DNA of 64,000 nt from Candidatus Zipacnadia bacterium (lineage in GTDB: Bacteria > Armatimonadota > Zipacnadia > Zipacnadales > UBA5352): positions 395,674 through 459,673 of the forward strand of contig JALGSU010000002.1 in the NCBI GenBank assembly GCA_029821735.1. Reading direction: 5' to 3'. The notes beneath the pieces were generated by a model, which had not been told where the DNA came from, made no database searches, and was given only the letters and a program-made list of their open reading frames with translations. Positions 9,675 to 19,825 of this stretch are shown here, in pieces. The stretch's first letter is position 1. The number at the start of each line of letters is the position of its first letter. The position numbers and the translations under genes were made by a program.

Positions 9675-10871
9675 ATGCACACTGAAGGCTCATTTCTCGT
9701 CAATGACGCTGACCGCCCACTGCGCTTTGGCGAGGTCAACCTGATCGACCCGCCCCGCCGCGAGCGCAAAGGCTTGCCCGAGCGCGCCGGCACGCTCTGC
9801 CAGACCGTTGCCACGGGCTTTTGCGGCACTGACTGGGAACTCATGCAGATGGGGTCACGCGGGGAGCTTGGCCCCAAGTTCCCCGCCGGCGAGCAGCGCC
9901 TCATCAACGGTCACGAGGGCGTCGTCTGGGTACCCGACGAGGGCCGCTACGCCATCGTCCTCATACGCGGTGGCGACTCGTGGGATCCGAGCCGCTTCGA
10001 AGCAGACGAGACCTACTTCGAGTATGGCTGCGACCGCGCAGATGGTCTCATGTCCCGCGAGGGCTTCTACCATCCCGACATGCTCTTGCGCATCCCTGAG
10101 CAGTACCTGCCAGAGGGCGCCACGCTCACCCGTCAGCTCGCCGCGCGCCTGGTATTCTGCGACCCCATGGCCTGCATGCTCTTCCAGCGCGAGCGCCTCG
10201 AAGACCTGCTCGTCGGCCACAACTGGCGCCTCTTCTCCGCCCGAGGATTCTCCCGCGAAGATGCCATGGACGCGGCCATCGCCGACGGCTTCGCCCGCGT
10301 CGTCATCTACGGTCTCGGCGGCACTGGCATACTCGGCGCCATCGCCATCCGCGAACGCTACCCCGACGCCCACATCATCACCGTCGGCCGCTCCGATCCC
10401 GGCGGAGTCAAAGACGCTTTCCTCGCCCGGCATTGGGACGGGATCGACTACGTCCAGACCGGCGCTGATGCAGCCGATACCGCCGCCCGAATCGAGCACG
10501 CCCTCGACGGCAAGCCGCGCATCTTCATCGGCTCATCAGGCAACGCCATCGAGGCCGAGATCGCCTTCGCTCAGGGCCTTCTCGACAACAATGGCATCTA
10601 CTCAAGCTTCAGCCTCGGCCCGACCGTCAGCTACAACTCCATGCCCTTCGGCTTCAAGAACCAGCTCATCTACGGGGCCATCAACTTCCGACGTGACCAC
10701 ATGGAGGACGCCATCGAACTCCTCTGCCGGCTGCCCGTGGACGAACTCGTCGAGGAGGCCCCACTGGCCGGCCTCGCTGCCAACCCGTTGGCTTTTTACG
10801 AGCAGGTCTACCGCGCACCAGGCCGACCGTTGAAGACCATCTGTGTGTGGGACGAGGGACGCATATTCTGA
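9675..10871 (+). CDS. Medium-chain (zinc) dehydrogenase, glucose 1-dehydrogenase-like
   Basis: 398 residues from the ATG at 9675, five bases after the preceding stop, so it is probably co-transcribed with the propeller gene. The N-terminal catalytic domain carries TGFCGTDWE and INGHEG, the Cys/Asp and His-Glu metal-site motifs typical of the glucose/galactose 1-dehydrogenase branch. The nucleotide-binding half has VVIYGLGGTGILGAIAI, a Rossmann GxGGxG loop, then a strand ending IITVGRSDP. The likely reaction is NAD(P)-dependent oxidation of a sugar or polyol in the cytoplasm; the substrate is unknown. The four-cysteine structural zinc lobe of some MDR enzymes is absent, as in glucose dehydrogenases. 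Confidence 0.75.
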   Translation: MHTEGSFLVNDADRPLRFGEVNLIDPPRRERKGLPERAGTLCQTVATGFCGTDWELMQMGSRGELGPKFPAGEQRLINGHEGVVWVPDEGRYAIVLIRGGDSWDPSRFEADETYFEYGCDRADGLMSREGFYHPDMLLRIPEQYLPEGATLTRQLAARLVFCDPMACMLFQRERLEDLLVGHNWRLFSARGFSREDAMDAAIADGFARVVIYGLGGTGILGAIAIRERYPDAHIITVGRSDPGGVKDAFLARHWDGIDYVQTGADAADTAARIEHALDGKPRIFIGSSGNAIEAEIAFAQGLLDNNGIYSSFSLGPTVSYNSMPFGFKNQLIYGAINFRRDHMEDAIELLCRLPVDELVEEAPLAGLAANPLAFYEQVYRAPGRPLKTICVWDEGRIF

Positions 10872-10890
10872 AAAGTCTTCCGGGGGCCCC

Positions 10891-11658
10891 ATGATGCCAC
10901 TTGCTGGCGCAATCATCATGCTCAGTCTCATCCTCAACGGCAAGCCCGTTGATCTGCCCCACCCCGTCTTCGGCACGACCGGCGGCGAGGGCTTCGACGA
11001 AGCGCAGATAATGGTGCCCGTGCGCGACGCATTCGAGGCGATGGGCTTCGTGGTCCAGTGGCATGGCGACGATCCGTCCGTCGTGTCGATCACAGGCTAC
11101 GTCGACCGCCTGCCCCGCCGCCACCTGCTCCGCACCGCAACGCTGCACGTCGGCGAGCCGCGCGTGGAGTGTGCCGAGTATCAGGCCGATCTGCCCGTCC
11201 CTCCCGAGAAGCTCGACGGCTGCCTCTACGCCCCGCTGATCGCGCTCAGAATCATCACCGGCGCCGACCTGCGCGTCGACTTCGCGCAGGCCCAGTTGCG
11301 GTGCGACCTGTTCGATCCCGAAGACGCGCCCTCACTCACCATCGCGGAGTTGGTCTCTGATCTTCCCACCTGGCTCCACCGACGGGTCACAATCCGCGGC
11401 GAGTTCATCGGCCCCGGCGGCGACCCCGCCTGGCCCTCCACCAGCATGGGCGCGCCCGCACCCGCTGCCTGGGCCGTCCGCGACGACACGGGCGCCATCT
11501 ACTGCACGGACGTCATCGTGGCCGGAGGCCAGTTCGCCGTGCCGGTCGACTTCAGTCCCGGCGAGCGCATCGAGGTCGCGGGCATCGTCCGCCCCGGCTG
11601 GGGCGGCATCCTCTACCTGTCCGTCGCCGAGTCACGCTCAGTCCAGTCCGACAACTAG
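10891..11658 (+). CDS. Copper-amine-oxidase-type stalk domain protein with OB-like C-terminus
   Basis: 255 residues. The frame opens upstream of 10891 but overlaps the dehydrogenase gene; ATG 10891 (or 10894) follows its stop. Residues ~8-110 show the stalk-domain pattern (LILNGKPVDLPHPV, then MVPVRDAFEAMGFVVQW), common in Firmicutes and Armatimonadota envelope proteins. Residues ~140-250 (LHRRVTIRGEFIGPGG, AVRDDTGAIYCTD, GERIEVAGIVRPGW) look like an OB-fold of the nucleic-acid/tRNA anticodon-like type. The short hydrophobic N-terminus (PLAGAIIMLSLI) is too short for a confident signal peptide. Function unknown. Confidence 0.6.
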   Translation: MMPLAGAIIMLSLILNGKPVDLPHPVFGTTGGEGFDEAQIMVPVRDAFEAMGFVVQWHGDDPSVVSITGYVDRLPRRHLLRTATLHVGEPRVECAEYQADLPVPPEKLDGCLYAPLIALRIITGADLRVDFAQAQLRCDLFDPEDAPSLTIAELVSDLPTWLHRRVTIRGEFIGPGGDPAWPSTSMGAPAPAAWAVRDDTGAIYCTDVIVAGGQFAVPVDFSPGERIEVAGIVRPGWGGILYLSVAESRSVQSDN

Positions 11659-11672
11659 TGGAGGCGAGAGGC

Positions 11673-12439
11673 ATGAAACTCGACGCCCATGTCCACCTGT
11701 GGCAGTACGATCCCGAGCAGTACACCTGGATCAGCCCCACCGTCAAAGTGCTCCAGCACGATTACCTGCCCGACGACCTCGCCGCGTTGCAGGCTCCATT
11801 GGGCTTTGACGGCGCCGTCACGTTAAGGGCGTGGTCGGATGGGTGGACTTGCGCGGCGACGACGTCGAGGCCCAACTCGGACGCTTCGCCAATCACCCGC
11901 TCTTCTGTGGCGTGCGCCACGTTGTGCAGGACGAGCCCGATGATCGCTTCATCGTCCGCGACGATTTCGTGCGTGGCGTTCGGACGTTGACCAGCTTCGA
12001 CCTGGTCTACGACATCCTTATCGTCGCCCGCCAGCTTCCCGCCACCGTCGAGTTCGTCGAGATGTTCCCCGACCAGTCGTTCGTGCTCAACCACAACGCC
12101 AACCCCAGCTACCCGACCGGCGAGCTGGAGCCGTGGGCCACGCAAATGCGCGAACTCGCCGCCCATCCGAATGTCACCTGCAAGGCATCGGGCATGGTCA
12201 GCGCCTTCCGCGACGAACGCTGGCCCGCCGGCACTTTCGAGCCATATCTCGAAGTCATCTTCGAGGCCTTCGGCGCCGACCGCGTAATGATCGCCTCAGA
12301 CTGGCCGGTTGCGCTGCTGGGCGCGAACTACGCCGATACGCTGGGCGTCGTCACCGACTACATCGCCGATTTCTCCACGGCCGAGCAGGCGGCGGTGCTG
12401 GGCGGTACGGCCGAGCGCGTATACGGCATCGGCGGCTAA
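11673..12439 (+). pseudogene. Amidohydrolase 2 family (lactonase-like), broken by an internal frameshift/deletion
   Basis: Starts at ATG 11673 behind GGAGGCGAGAGG. Frame 1 reads MKLDAHVHLWQYDP through GFDGAVT, with the HxH metal motif of COG3618-type L-rhamnonolactone/fuconolactone hydrolases. At about 11,822 the family sequence jumps to another frame (GVVGWVDLRGDDVEAQL) and continues to 12439 with the later metal ligands intact (VLNHNANP; MIASDWPV). In intact homologues roughly 20 residues normally lie between the GAV strand and GVVGWVDL, so bases are missing as well as the frame being shifted. As written it cannot make the full enzyme. The C-terminal part alone could be translated from an internal start, but without the HxH motif. 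Confidence 0.75.
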
Positions 12440-12483
12440 GCGACCGACAGGCACTCGTGGCGCAACCCCGGCTCCGCCGGGCT

Positions 12484-12532
12484 GAGCATACAAACGCGGG
12501 GCGGCCGATGCCCGCCCCGCGTTTGTATGCTC
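12484..12532. terminator. Long perfect bidirectional terminator hairpin
   Basis: Arms 12484-12504 and 12512-12532 are perfectly complementary over 21 bp with a 7-base loop. The stem is GC-rich at the apex and A/T-richer at the base. It sits between convergent genes (amidohydrolase and UroD-family gene), so it can end transcripts from both sides. Confidence 0.75.
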
Positions 12533-12534
12533 TG

Positions 12535-12559
12535 GTGTGGGCCGCTACGCGGCCCACAC
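12535..12559. terminator. Second hairpin in the convergent gap
   Basis: An 11-bp perfect stem (12535-12545 with 12549-12559) has a TAC loop and immediately follows the long hairpin. It may add to termination of the leftward UroD-family transcript. Confidence 0.5.
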
Positions 12560-12579
12560 GTTGCGCCACTTGGTAGTGG

Positions 12580-13590
12580 TTACTGGTCGTTGAGGGTCTC
12601 GATCATAGCCATGATGTTTTCGGGTTTCGCGTCGCCGGGGATGGAGTGAGCGGGTGCGGCGATGTAGCCGCCGTCTGTGCCGACTTCGCTGATGAGTCGT
12701 CGGACGTCGCGGCGCACCTCATCGGGAGTGCCGTAGGGCAGCAGTTGTTGTGTGGAGATGCCACCGTAGAAGCTGAGTCTGTCGCCGAATGTGGCTTTCA
12801 TTTCGTAGGGGTCCATGACTTCGGGCTGGAAGGGGTTGAAGCAGTCCAGCCCGGCGTCGATAAGTTGCGGGAAGATTTCCTGCACGTGTCCGCACGAGTG
12901 GATGGACACGAACTTCCCGGCGTCTTTGCCGGCGGCGTATTGTCGCCGCAGGCGCGGCAGCAGGAACTCTGTCCACAGCTCCGGTCCCATCATCAGGCCC
13001 CGTTGCGAGCCCCAGTCGTCCCCGAAGTGCACCATGTCGATATTGAACTCGACCGCCTGGGCGACCAGCGTTACGTTGTAGTCGCAGATGCGGTCGAGCA
13101 GTTCGTGCACGAACTCCGGAGCCTCGATCATGTCGACGAAGAGTTGGTCCATGCCCCGCAATGTCCAGGCGCGCTCGAACAGTGAGAAGCCGATTGAGTA
13201 GCTGATGTATCTACCCGCCTCGCGGCAGCCGGCGATGTGTGCGTCGAAGTCGCCGAACTTCTCCGGGCCGTTCGGATCGGGGAACTCGAGCCCGCTCAGG
13301 TCACGTTCGGGCAGCAGTCGGTTGCACACGACGCCGATGTCTTTGTCGACGCTGCGGTCCCACTGCACGCCAAACTCATCCTGATGGGTTGTCTCGTCGA
13401 CCCACATATCTTTCGGCCCGGGTCCTGCTGCCACGCCGCAGATGTCGTTGTCGATGAGGGCGAGGAAGTCTTCTCCTCCGCAATACTCAACCATGGCCGC
13501 TCGCGCGTCTTGCGTGAAGCCCATGCAGTATGGCGTGCGGTCAGGTTGCTCATGGTTCAGCGACGCAGTGACTCGTTCACGGCTGGTCAT
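12580..13590 (-). CDS. Uroporphyrinogen decarboxylase family protein (methyltransferase-like branch)
   Basis: 336 residues from ATG 13590, with GGGAGA seven bases upstream. The N-terminus MTSRERVTASLNHEQPDRTPY is the classic opening of the UroD/MtbA-like superfamily. FVSIHSCGHVQEIFPQLIDAG carries the HxCG motif that in corrinoid methyltransferases supplies zinc ligands. The C-terminal segment is AAPAHSIPGDAKPENI, where a His stands in place of the usual third Cys ligand. True HemE catalytic arginines are not evident at the N-terminus, so heme synthesis is unlikely. This divergent subgroup is abundant in environmental bacteria with mostly unknown substrates. It is a single-gene unit between a shared terminator and the exported-protein pair. 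Confidence 0.75.
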   Translation of the reverse strand: MTSRERVTASLNHEQPDRTPYCMGFTQDARAAMVEYCGGEDFLALIDNDICGVAAGPGPKDMWVDETTHQDEFGVQWDRSVDKDIGVVCNRLLPERDLSGLEFPDPNGPEKFGDFDAHIAGCREAGRYISYSIGFSLFERAWTLRGMDQLFVDMIEAPEFVHELLDRICDYNVTLVAQAVEFNIDMVHFGDDWGSQRGLMMGPELWTEFLLPRLRRQYAAGKDAGKFVSIHSCGHVQEIFPQLIDAGLDCFNPFQPEVMDPYEMKATFGDRLSFYGGISTQQLLPYGTPDEVRRDVRRLISEVGTDGGYIAAPAHSIPGDAKPENIMAMIETLNDQ

Positions 13591-13681
13591 AGCGTTGTCT
13601 CCCATCGCGGGCGTGGTACAGCAACGGGCCCGGCGCATTGTCTCGCCGGGCCTTTCGTCTTCGCCGTGCTCGGGTCCTGCG

Positions 13682-14156
13682 TCAGATCGGGAACTTGACA
13701 TTCGCCGATACACCGACGCCACTGACCCCTTTGATGCCGCCCTGAGTGACTTCCTTGGTGGACACCGGTATAAGTGCCCGGCCGCGCAGACTGCCGATGT
13801 CGAGCTGTAGTTCAGCGACTGCCTGCACCTTGTTCACCTGCTGCTCGGGCCCCATGACCTGGGCCGCGCCAACAGCCGTTCCGCCGCCTGACCCGACTCG
13901 GATGATGGGGACGACCTTCGTCCGCCCCTCGATCTCCGCCCGCTTCCTTCTGGGCCAGGAGCTTGTTGATTGCATGGTCGATGTCGCCGGAGAAGTGGCT
14001 GACCACCCAGCCGACACCGAAGATCTTCACCAGGTCCCCCAGGGCGCCGCTCAGGTCTACACTGCGCGCGGGTTGTGGACCGATGGCGATGCCCAGGACA
14101 AAGGCCCACACGACGAACAGAACGGTAATCCGGCTCATGTTTCGTGTTATTGTCAT
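13682..14156 (-). pseudogene. Small exported protein with VVPIIRV..GGG motif, frameshifted
   Basis: ATG 14156 follows GGAGGAGGAAC. The N-terminal frame encodes a membrane or signal segment (ITVLFVVWAFVLGIAIG) and ends its family-like stretch at INKLLAQKEA. The sequence then continues in another frame as AEIEGRTKVVPIIRVGSGGG to the stop at 13682. A 1-nt indel near 13,935 explains the break. The C-terminal half (IPVSTKEV, VSGVGVSANVKF) is clearly related to the end of the upstream gene, so the two are a tandem duplicate. The VPI/GGG motif weakly recalls sporulation protein YtfJ/GerW, but no function is assigned. Confidence 0.6.
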
Positions 14157-14179
14157 CTGTGTTCCTCCTCCCGGACTCT

Positions 14180-14984
14180 CTAGAGTTTCAGGTCGCCGAG
14201 CGCGCTGACCCCTACGCCCTGGACGCGGTCCAGAGTCTTGCATCTCCAGATACTCGGAGAAGTGCGTCTCAAGCTGTGCGACTGCCTTGACCTCTCGGAC
14301 CTTCGAAGCCGGTCCGCTCACCCGAGCCGCGCCGATGCGCACGCCCTCCAGCACGCTCAAGATCGGCACGATCTTGTCGCGATATGGTTCGCTCGGTACC
14401 CACTCCGCCGGTGCTGCCTGCTCGCCGGGACCCTCAGCGGGAGCGGTCCCTTCAGCCGGCGTCGTCACCTCGACGATTTCCGTCACCTCGGACGGTGCCA
14501 GCTGCAGCCCGAGCACGATGTTGATGTTGTTGCGCCAGTCGTTCGCCAGACTCAGTGCCGTCGAGTTGATCGGAGCGGCGTCGTCCACCCCCACAGTCAC
14601 GATCGAGCTCGCCCCGGCATTGATCGTCGCCATCGAGCCCGACATCTCGAGCACCGACAACTCGTAGTGCTCAGGATCGTTGATCCACGCCAGCAATCTG
14701 CTGGCCACAACCATCGCCCGCTCACCCGGCGATAGTCCGCCCAGCGTTGCGCGCAACCGCATGACCACCTCATCGTTGACCAGGACCTCACCGACTGCCG
14801 CGCCATCGATGGTCGCAGCCCTGTTCGCGACCGTTGCGGCGTCCATCCCGCCCTCTGCGGAAGCCACGGCGGGCGACGACCCCAACGTGGCCCGCAGAAG
14901 CGCGCCACCTCCGAAGGCCAGTACAACCAGACCCGCGAGCACCACTGCAAAGCCCACCGGTCTGAGTAGCCGACGCACAAGCAT
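14180..14984 (-). CDS. Membrane-anchored paralogue of the downstream exported protein, C-terminus frameshifted
   Basis: ATG 14984 sits eight bases after AGGAGG. A single N-terminal membrane segment (VGFAVVLAGLVVLAFGGG) is followed by ~110 residues of unknown domain, a Pro/Glu/Ala linker and a motif block (DKIVPILSVLEGVRIGAARVSGP, VKAVAQLETHFSEYLEM) matching the downstream gene. Near 14,240 the frame changes: the related ending TLDRVQGVGVSALGDLKL is in a different frame with a stop at 14180. In the unshifted frame translation runs on into the next gene as far as 13812. Compared with its neighbour about eight residues of the expected strand appear lost at the break. Role unknown; probably faces the periplasm. 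Confidence 0.6.
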
Positions 14985-15202
14985 GAGACACACCTCCTGT
15001 TCGACCGACGGCTCAGTTGTGCTTGCGTCGACGCCGCGGCCGGAGTCATACGCGGTCTTACGTTACCCCTTTTCGTCGGGCCACAACCCATCTCCTGCCG
15101 TGTCTGCGATGGAGGACACCCGGCCTGCCGGGTGGAATTCGCCGCTGCAAGCCCATCGGAGCCCGCACGCTTCCGTCTCTGTCTCCTGGAGGGCCGTCGA
15201 TC

Positions 15203-15997
15203 ATGCGGAACATCGCCCGCTGCGTCGCACTTGTCGTCATTATCACGCTGCCCGCGTTCGCACAAAGTCAGGCCACCCCGCCCGACCGCGATGTGGTCTT
15301 CCAGGCCTCAACCATTGGCGCACTTCTCGACGGAGTCTACGATGGTGACATCACTCTCGGCGAGCTCCGTCGCCATGGGGATTTCGGCATCGGTACCGTC
15401 AACGGCCTTGACGGTGAACTGATCGTCCTCAATGGCGCGTTCTTCAGCGTCACCGCAGACGGGCGCGTCCACCTGCTGCCCCCTGCTGTGAGCACGCCTT
15501 TCGCGGCGGTCACGCCCTTCCAGACCGACCGCGTGCACGCCCTCCGAGACGTTACGTCGCTCGATGTGCTCAAGCAGCAGATCGACGCGGTTCTGCCGAC
15601 CACAAACATCGCCTACGCGATACGCGTGACCGGCGTGTTCACGCAAGTCAAGACACGCAGCGTCCCGCGCCAGAGTCGCCCCTACCGTCCGCTCGCGGAG
15701 ATCGTCGAGTCTCAACCCACCTTCGAGTTCGAGAACGTCGCGGGCACGCTCGTGGGCTTCCGCCTGCCTGGCTTTGTAGCCGGCCTCAATGTCCCCGGCT
15801 ACCACCTGCACTTCCTCGCAGATGACCTCTCCGGCGGCGGCCATCTGCTCGAGTGCGCCGTCGAGCAGGCCACCGTCGAGATCGACGACAGCCGAGGCCT
15901 CTTCGTCGCCCTGCCGGCCACCGAGGACTTCGACGCTTCTGACGCGTCCCAGGAACGCAAAGAGGAACTCGAGCGCGTGGAGAAGGACAGCAAGTGA
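15203..15997 (+). CDS. budA: Alpha-acetolactate decarboxylase with signal peptide
   Basis: 264 residues. ATG 15203 lies ten bases after GGAGG; the frame opens earlier but only this start gives a signal peptide (MRNIARCVALVVIITLPAFAQ). The mature protein matches the BudA/AlsD fold: TIGALLDGVYDGDITL near the start, GDFGIGTVNGLDGELI, and the zinc-site region GYHLHFLADDLSGGGHLLE with clustered His and a trailing Glu. The reaction is (S)-2-acetolactate to acetoin plus CO2. A secreted form is known in some Bacillales, but most are cytoplasmic. No acetolactate synthase lies nearby. The Lys/Glu-rich tail (QERKEELERVEKDSK) is an extra. The gene is divergent from the exported-protein pair. Confidence 0.85.
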   Translation: MRNIARCVALVVIITLPAFAQSQATPPDRDVVFQASTIGALLDGVYDGDITLGELRRHGDFGIGTVNGLDGELIVLNGAFFSVTADGRVHLLPPAVSTPFAAVTPFQTDRVHALRDVTSLDVLKQQIDAVLPTTNIAYAIRVTGVFTQVKTRSVPRQSRPYRPLAEIVESQPTFEFENVAGTLVGFRLPGFVAGLNVPGYHLHFLADDLSGGGHLLECAVEQATVEIDDSRGLFVALPATEDFDASDASQERKEELERVEKDSK

Positions 15998-16030
15998 ACC
16001 TGGACCTCGCACACCAAGAGCGTGATGCCC

Positions 16031-16825
16031 ATGTCTGACGTCGCGATCCTCACCGAACACGCGCGCAAGATCGTGGCCCTCAAGCTCTGGTACGTGCGCT
16101 GGCTCATAGTCAACGAGGGCATGGCCTTTGATGACGCCGTGCGCAACCGCGTCGGTCTCTTCCGCATGACCACGCTCGCGGGCAGCCCGGCACGCGGCCT
16201 CATGGAGGACCCGGAGGGTTGGACCGAACTCCTCGCCCAACTCGGCGAGATCTACCGCCGCCACGCTTCAGACGCCGACTCACGAGCGGTCGAGGCCGAG
16301 GGCCTCGCGCTCTTGTGGCCCCACGCTGAGCCCGTCGTCGCGTGGGAGGCCCAGAGCTTTGAGCAGTTCCTGGCGAACGCGACTGGCTGCTTCCAGTATG
16401 AGTTCACCAAGTACTACGCCGACCCGACCCAGCCCGACCATCTCACACTGCACATACGCAACGCCTACCGACCAGAATCGCCCTTCCACCACCTCCCCAA
16501 GATCGCCGACAGCCTGCGCGAGATCATCGCCCGAGCCGCGACTCAGCGCCCTGACGTGTACTGGGTTCAGTGTGGAAGCTGGCTCAACAGCATGCCGCCC
16601 TTTGCCAGTCTCTTCCCGCCTTCGTGGATTGAGACTGCCCAGCCCGGCAGACCCGGCAGCCACATGGGCTGGTGGGGTCAATTCCAGGACCGGCGCGGCG
16701 CTTTCAGCGAACGCAACGCGCGCCAGTTCCGGGCGACCGGTCAGTTCCCATGTGGGCACCAGCTCTGCCGCTGCCGCATCGACAAGCTGCGGGAACACCT
16801 CAATGCGGCGTTCCCGCACGCCTGA
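16031..16825 (+). CDS. Conserved-looking protein of unknown function with C-terminal Cys/His motif
   Basis: About 264 residues from ATG 16031 (ATG 16025 is an alternative with poorer spacing from AAGAG). It has no signal peptide or membrane segment. The composition and codon use match true genes of this window. It is Trp- and Tyr-rich (LKLWYVRWLIVNEG, YWVQCGSWLNSMPPF, HMGWWGQFQD) and ends with FPCGHQLCRCRID, a Cys-His-Cys-Cys cluster that could bind a metal. I do not recognise the family. It lies 33 bases after the acetolactate decarboxylase and upstream of the pentose-phosphate operon promoter. Confidence 0.6.
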   Translation: MSDVAILTEHARKIVALKLWYVRWLIVNEGMAFDDAVRNRVGLFRMTTLAGSPARGLMEDPEGWTELLAQLGEIYRRHASDADSRAVEAEGLALLWPHAEPVVAWEAQSFEQFLANATGCFQYEFTKYYADPTQPDHLTLHIRNAYRPESPFHHLPKIADSLREIIARAATQRPDVYWVQCGSWLNSMPPFASLFPPSWIETAQPGRPGSHMGWWGQFQDRRGAFSERNARQFRATGQFPCGHQLCRCRIDKLREHLNAAFPHA

Positions 16826-16850
16826 CGCCGTCGCGAGTCGTGACATGATG

Positions 16851-16859
16851 TGGTATAGT
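16851..16859 (+). promoter_or_regulatory. Extended -10 promoter for the pentose-phosphate operon
   Basis: TGG followed by TATAGT is an extended -10 element 55 bases before the transketolase ATG. No good -35 stands 16-18 bases upstream, which is usual for extended -10 promoters. It falls in the only gap ahead of the operon. Confidence 0.45.
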
Positions 16860-16914
16860 ATACGGACCGCCGACCGACGGCGGGTAACCTGCAACACGAT
16901 ACTGGAGGACACTG

Positions 16915-18888
<1,974 letters not shown>

Positions 18889-18901
18889 ACGAGGTGATCT
18901 G

Positions 18902-19825
18902 ATGCACTTGGCGATGCTCGGCTTGGGTCGCATGGGCGCGAACATGGCGCTGCGGCTTCAACAGGCCGGTCACTCTGTGACCGGCTACAGCCGCACCGAT
19001 ACAACCGTCGAGAAGGCGCGTGAGAAGGGCCTCACTGCCGACACTTCTCTCGACACGGTGATCGGCGCGCTTCCCGAGCCGCGCATTGTCTGGCTCATGG
19101 TCCCCGAGGGCGCACCCGTGGACAAGACCATCGCCGCCATCAAGCCCATGCTCGCCTCTGGTGATATCATCATCGACGGGGGCAACTCCTGGTACCGCGA
19201 CACTCTCCGCCGCGCCGATGAACTCAAGGCCGAGGGCTTCCGCTATCTCGACTGTGGCACCAGCGGCGGCATCTGGGGTCTCGACGAGGGCTACTCGCTG
19301 ATGGTCGGCGGCGACCCCGAAGACGTCGAGTACCTCCGTCCCATCTTCGAAACTCTTGCGCCCGCCGCCGACAAGGGGTGGGGCCACATGGGCCCCGCCG
19401 GCTCTGGACATTTCGTCAAAATGGTCCACAATGGCATCGAGTACGGAATGATGCAGGCCTACGCGGAGGGCTTCGCGATCATGCAGCGCAAGGATGAGTT
19501 CGGCCTTGACCTGCATGACATTTCGCGAGTGTGGCAGCACGGTAGTGTCGTCCGCTCCTGGCTGCTGGACCTGATCGAGACCGCCCTCAGCGAAGACACC
19601 GATCTCGCCGAGATCGCCCCATTCGTCCCCGATTCCGGCGAGGGGCGCTGGACCGTTCAGGAGGCCATCGATCTCGACCAGCCCGCTCCAGTCATCACCC
19701 TCTCCCTCATCCAAAGACTGCGCTCGCGCGATGAGGAGTCATTCGCTGACCGCATGCTCTCGGTCATGCGCAACCAGTTCGGCGGTCACGAGGTGAAGCG
19801 TCAGGAGGGTGCAGATGCAGACTGA
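18902..19825 (+). CDS. gnd: 6-phosphogluconate dehydrogenase, short (YqeC/GndA-like, probably NAD-linked) form
   Basis: 307 residues, the length of the short class rather than the ~470-residue classical enzyme. The Rossmann start MLGLGRMGANMALRLQQAGH is followed by YSRTDTTVEKA. IIDGGNSWYRDTLRRADEL and FRYLDCGTSGGIWGLDEGY are the conserved substrate-site motifs, and HFVKMVHNGIEYGMMQAYAEGF carries the catalytic Lys and Asn. It oxidatively decarboxylates 6-phosphogluconate to ribulose 5-phosphate. It starts 14 bases after tkt and overlaps zwf by 11 bases. Confidence 0.95.
   Translation: MHLAMLGLGRMGANMALRLQQAGHSVTGYSRTDTTVEKAREKGLTADTSLDTVIGALPEPRIVWLMVPEGAPVDKTIAAIKPMLASGDIIIDGGNSWYRDTLRRADELKAEGFRYLDCGTSGGIWGLDEGYSLMVGGDPEDVEYLRPIFETLAPAADKGWGHMGPAGSGHFVKMVHNGIEYGMMQAYAEGFAIMQRKDEFGLDLHDISRVWQHGSVVRSWLLDLIETALSEDTDLAEIAPFVPDSGEGRWTVQEAIDLDQPAPVITLSLIQRLRSRDEESFADRMLSVMRNQFGGHEVKRQEGADAD

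Noticed and set aside
12580..13590. Heme-pathway uroporphyrinogen decarboxylase (hemE)
   Set aside because: It has the HxCG motif of the methyltransferase branch, no evident HemE substrate-binding arginines and no heme genes nearby.
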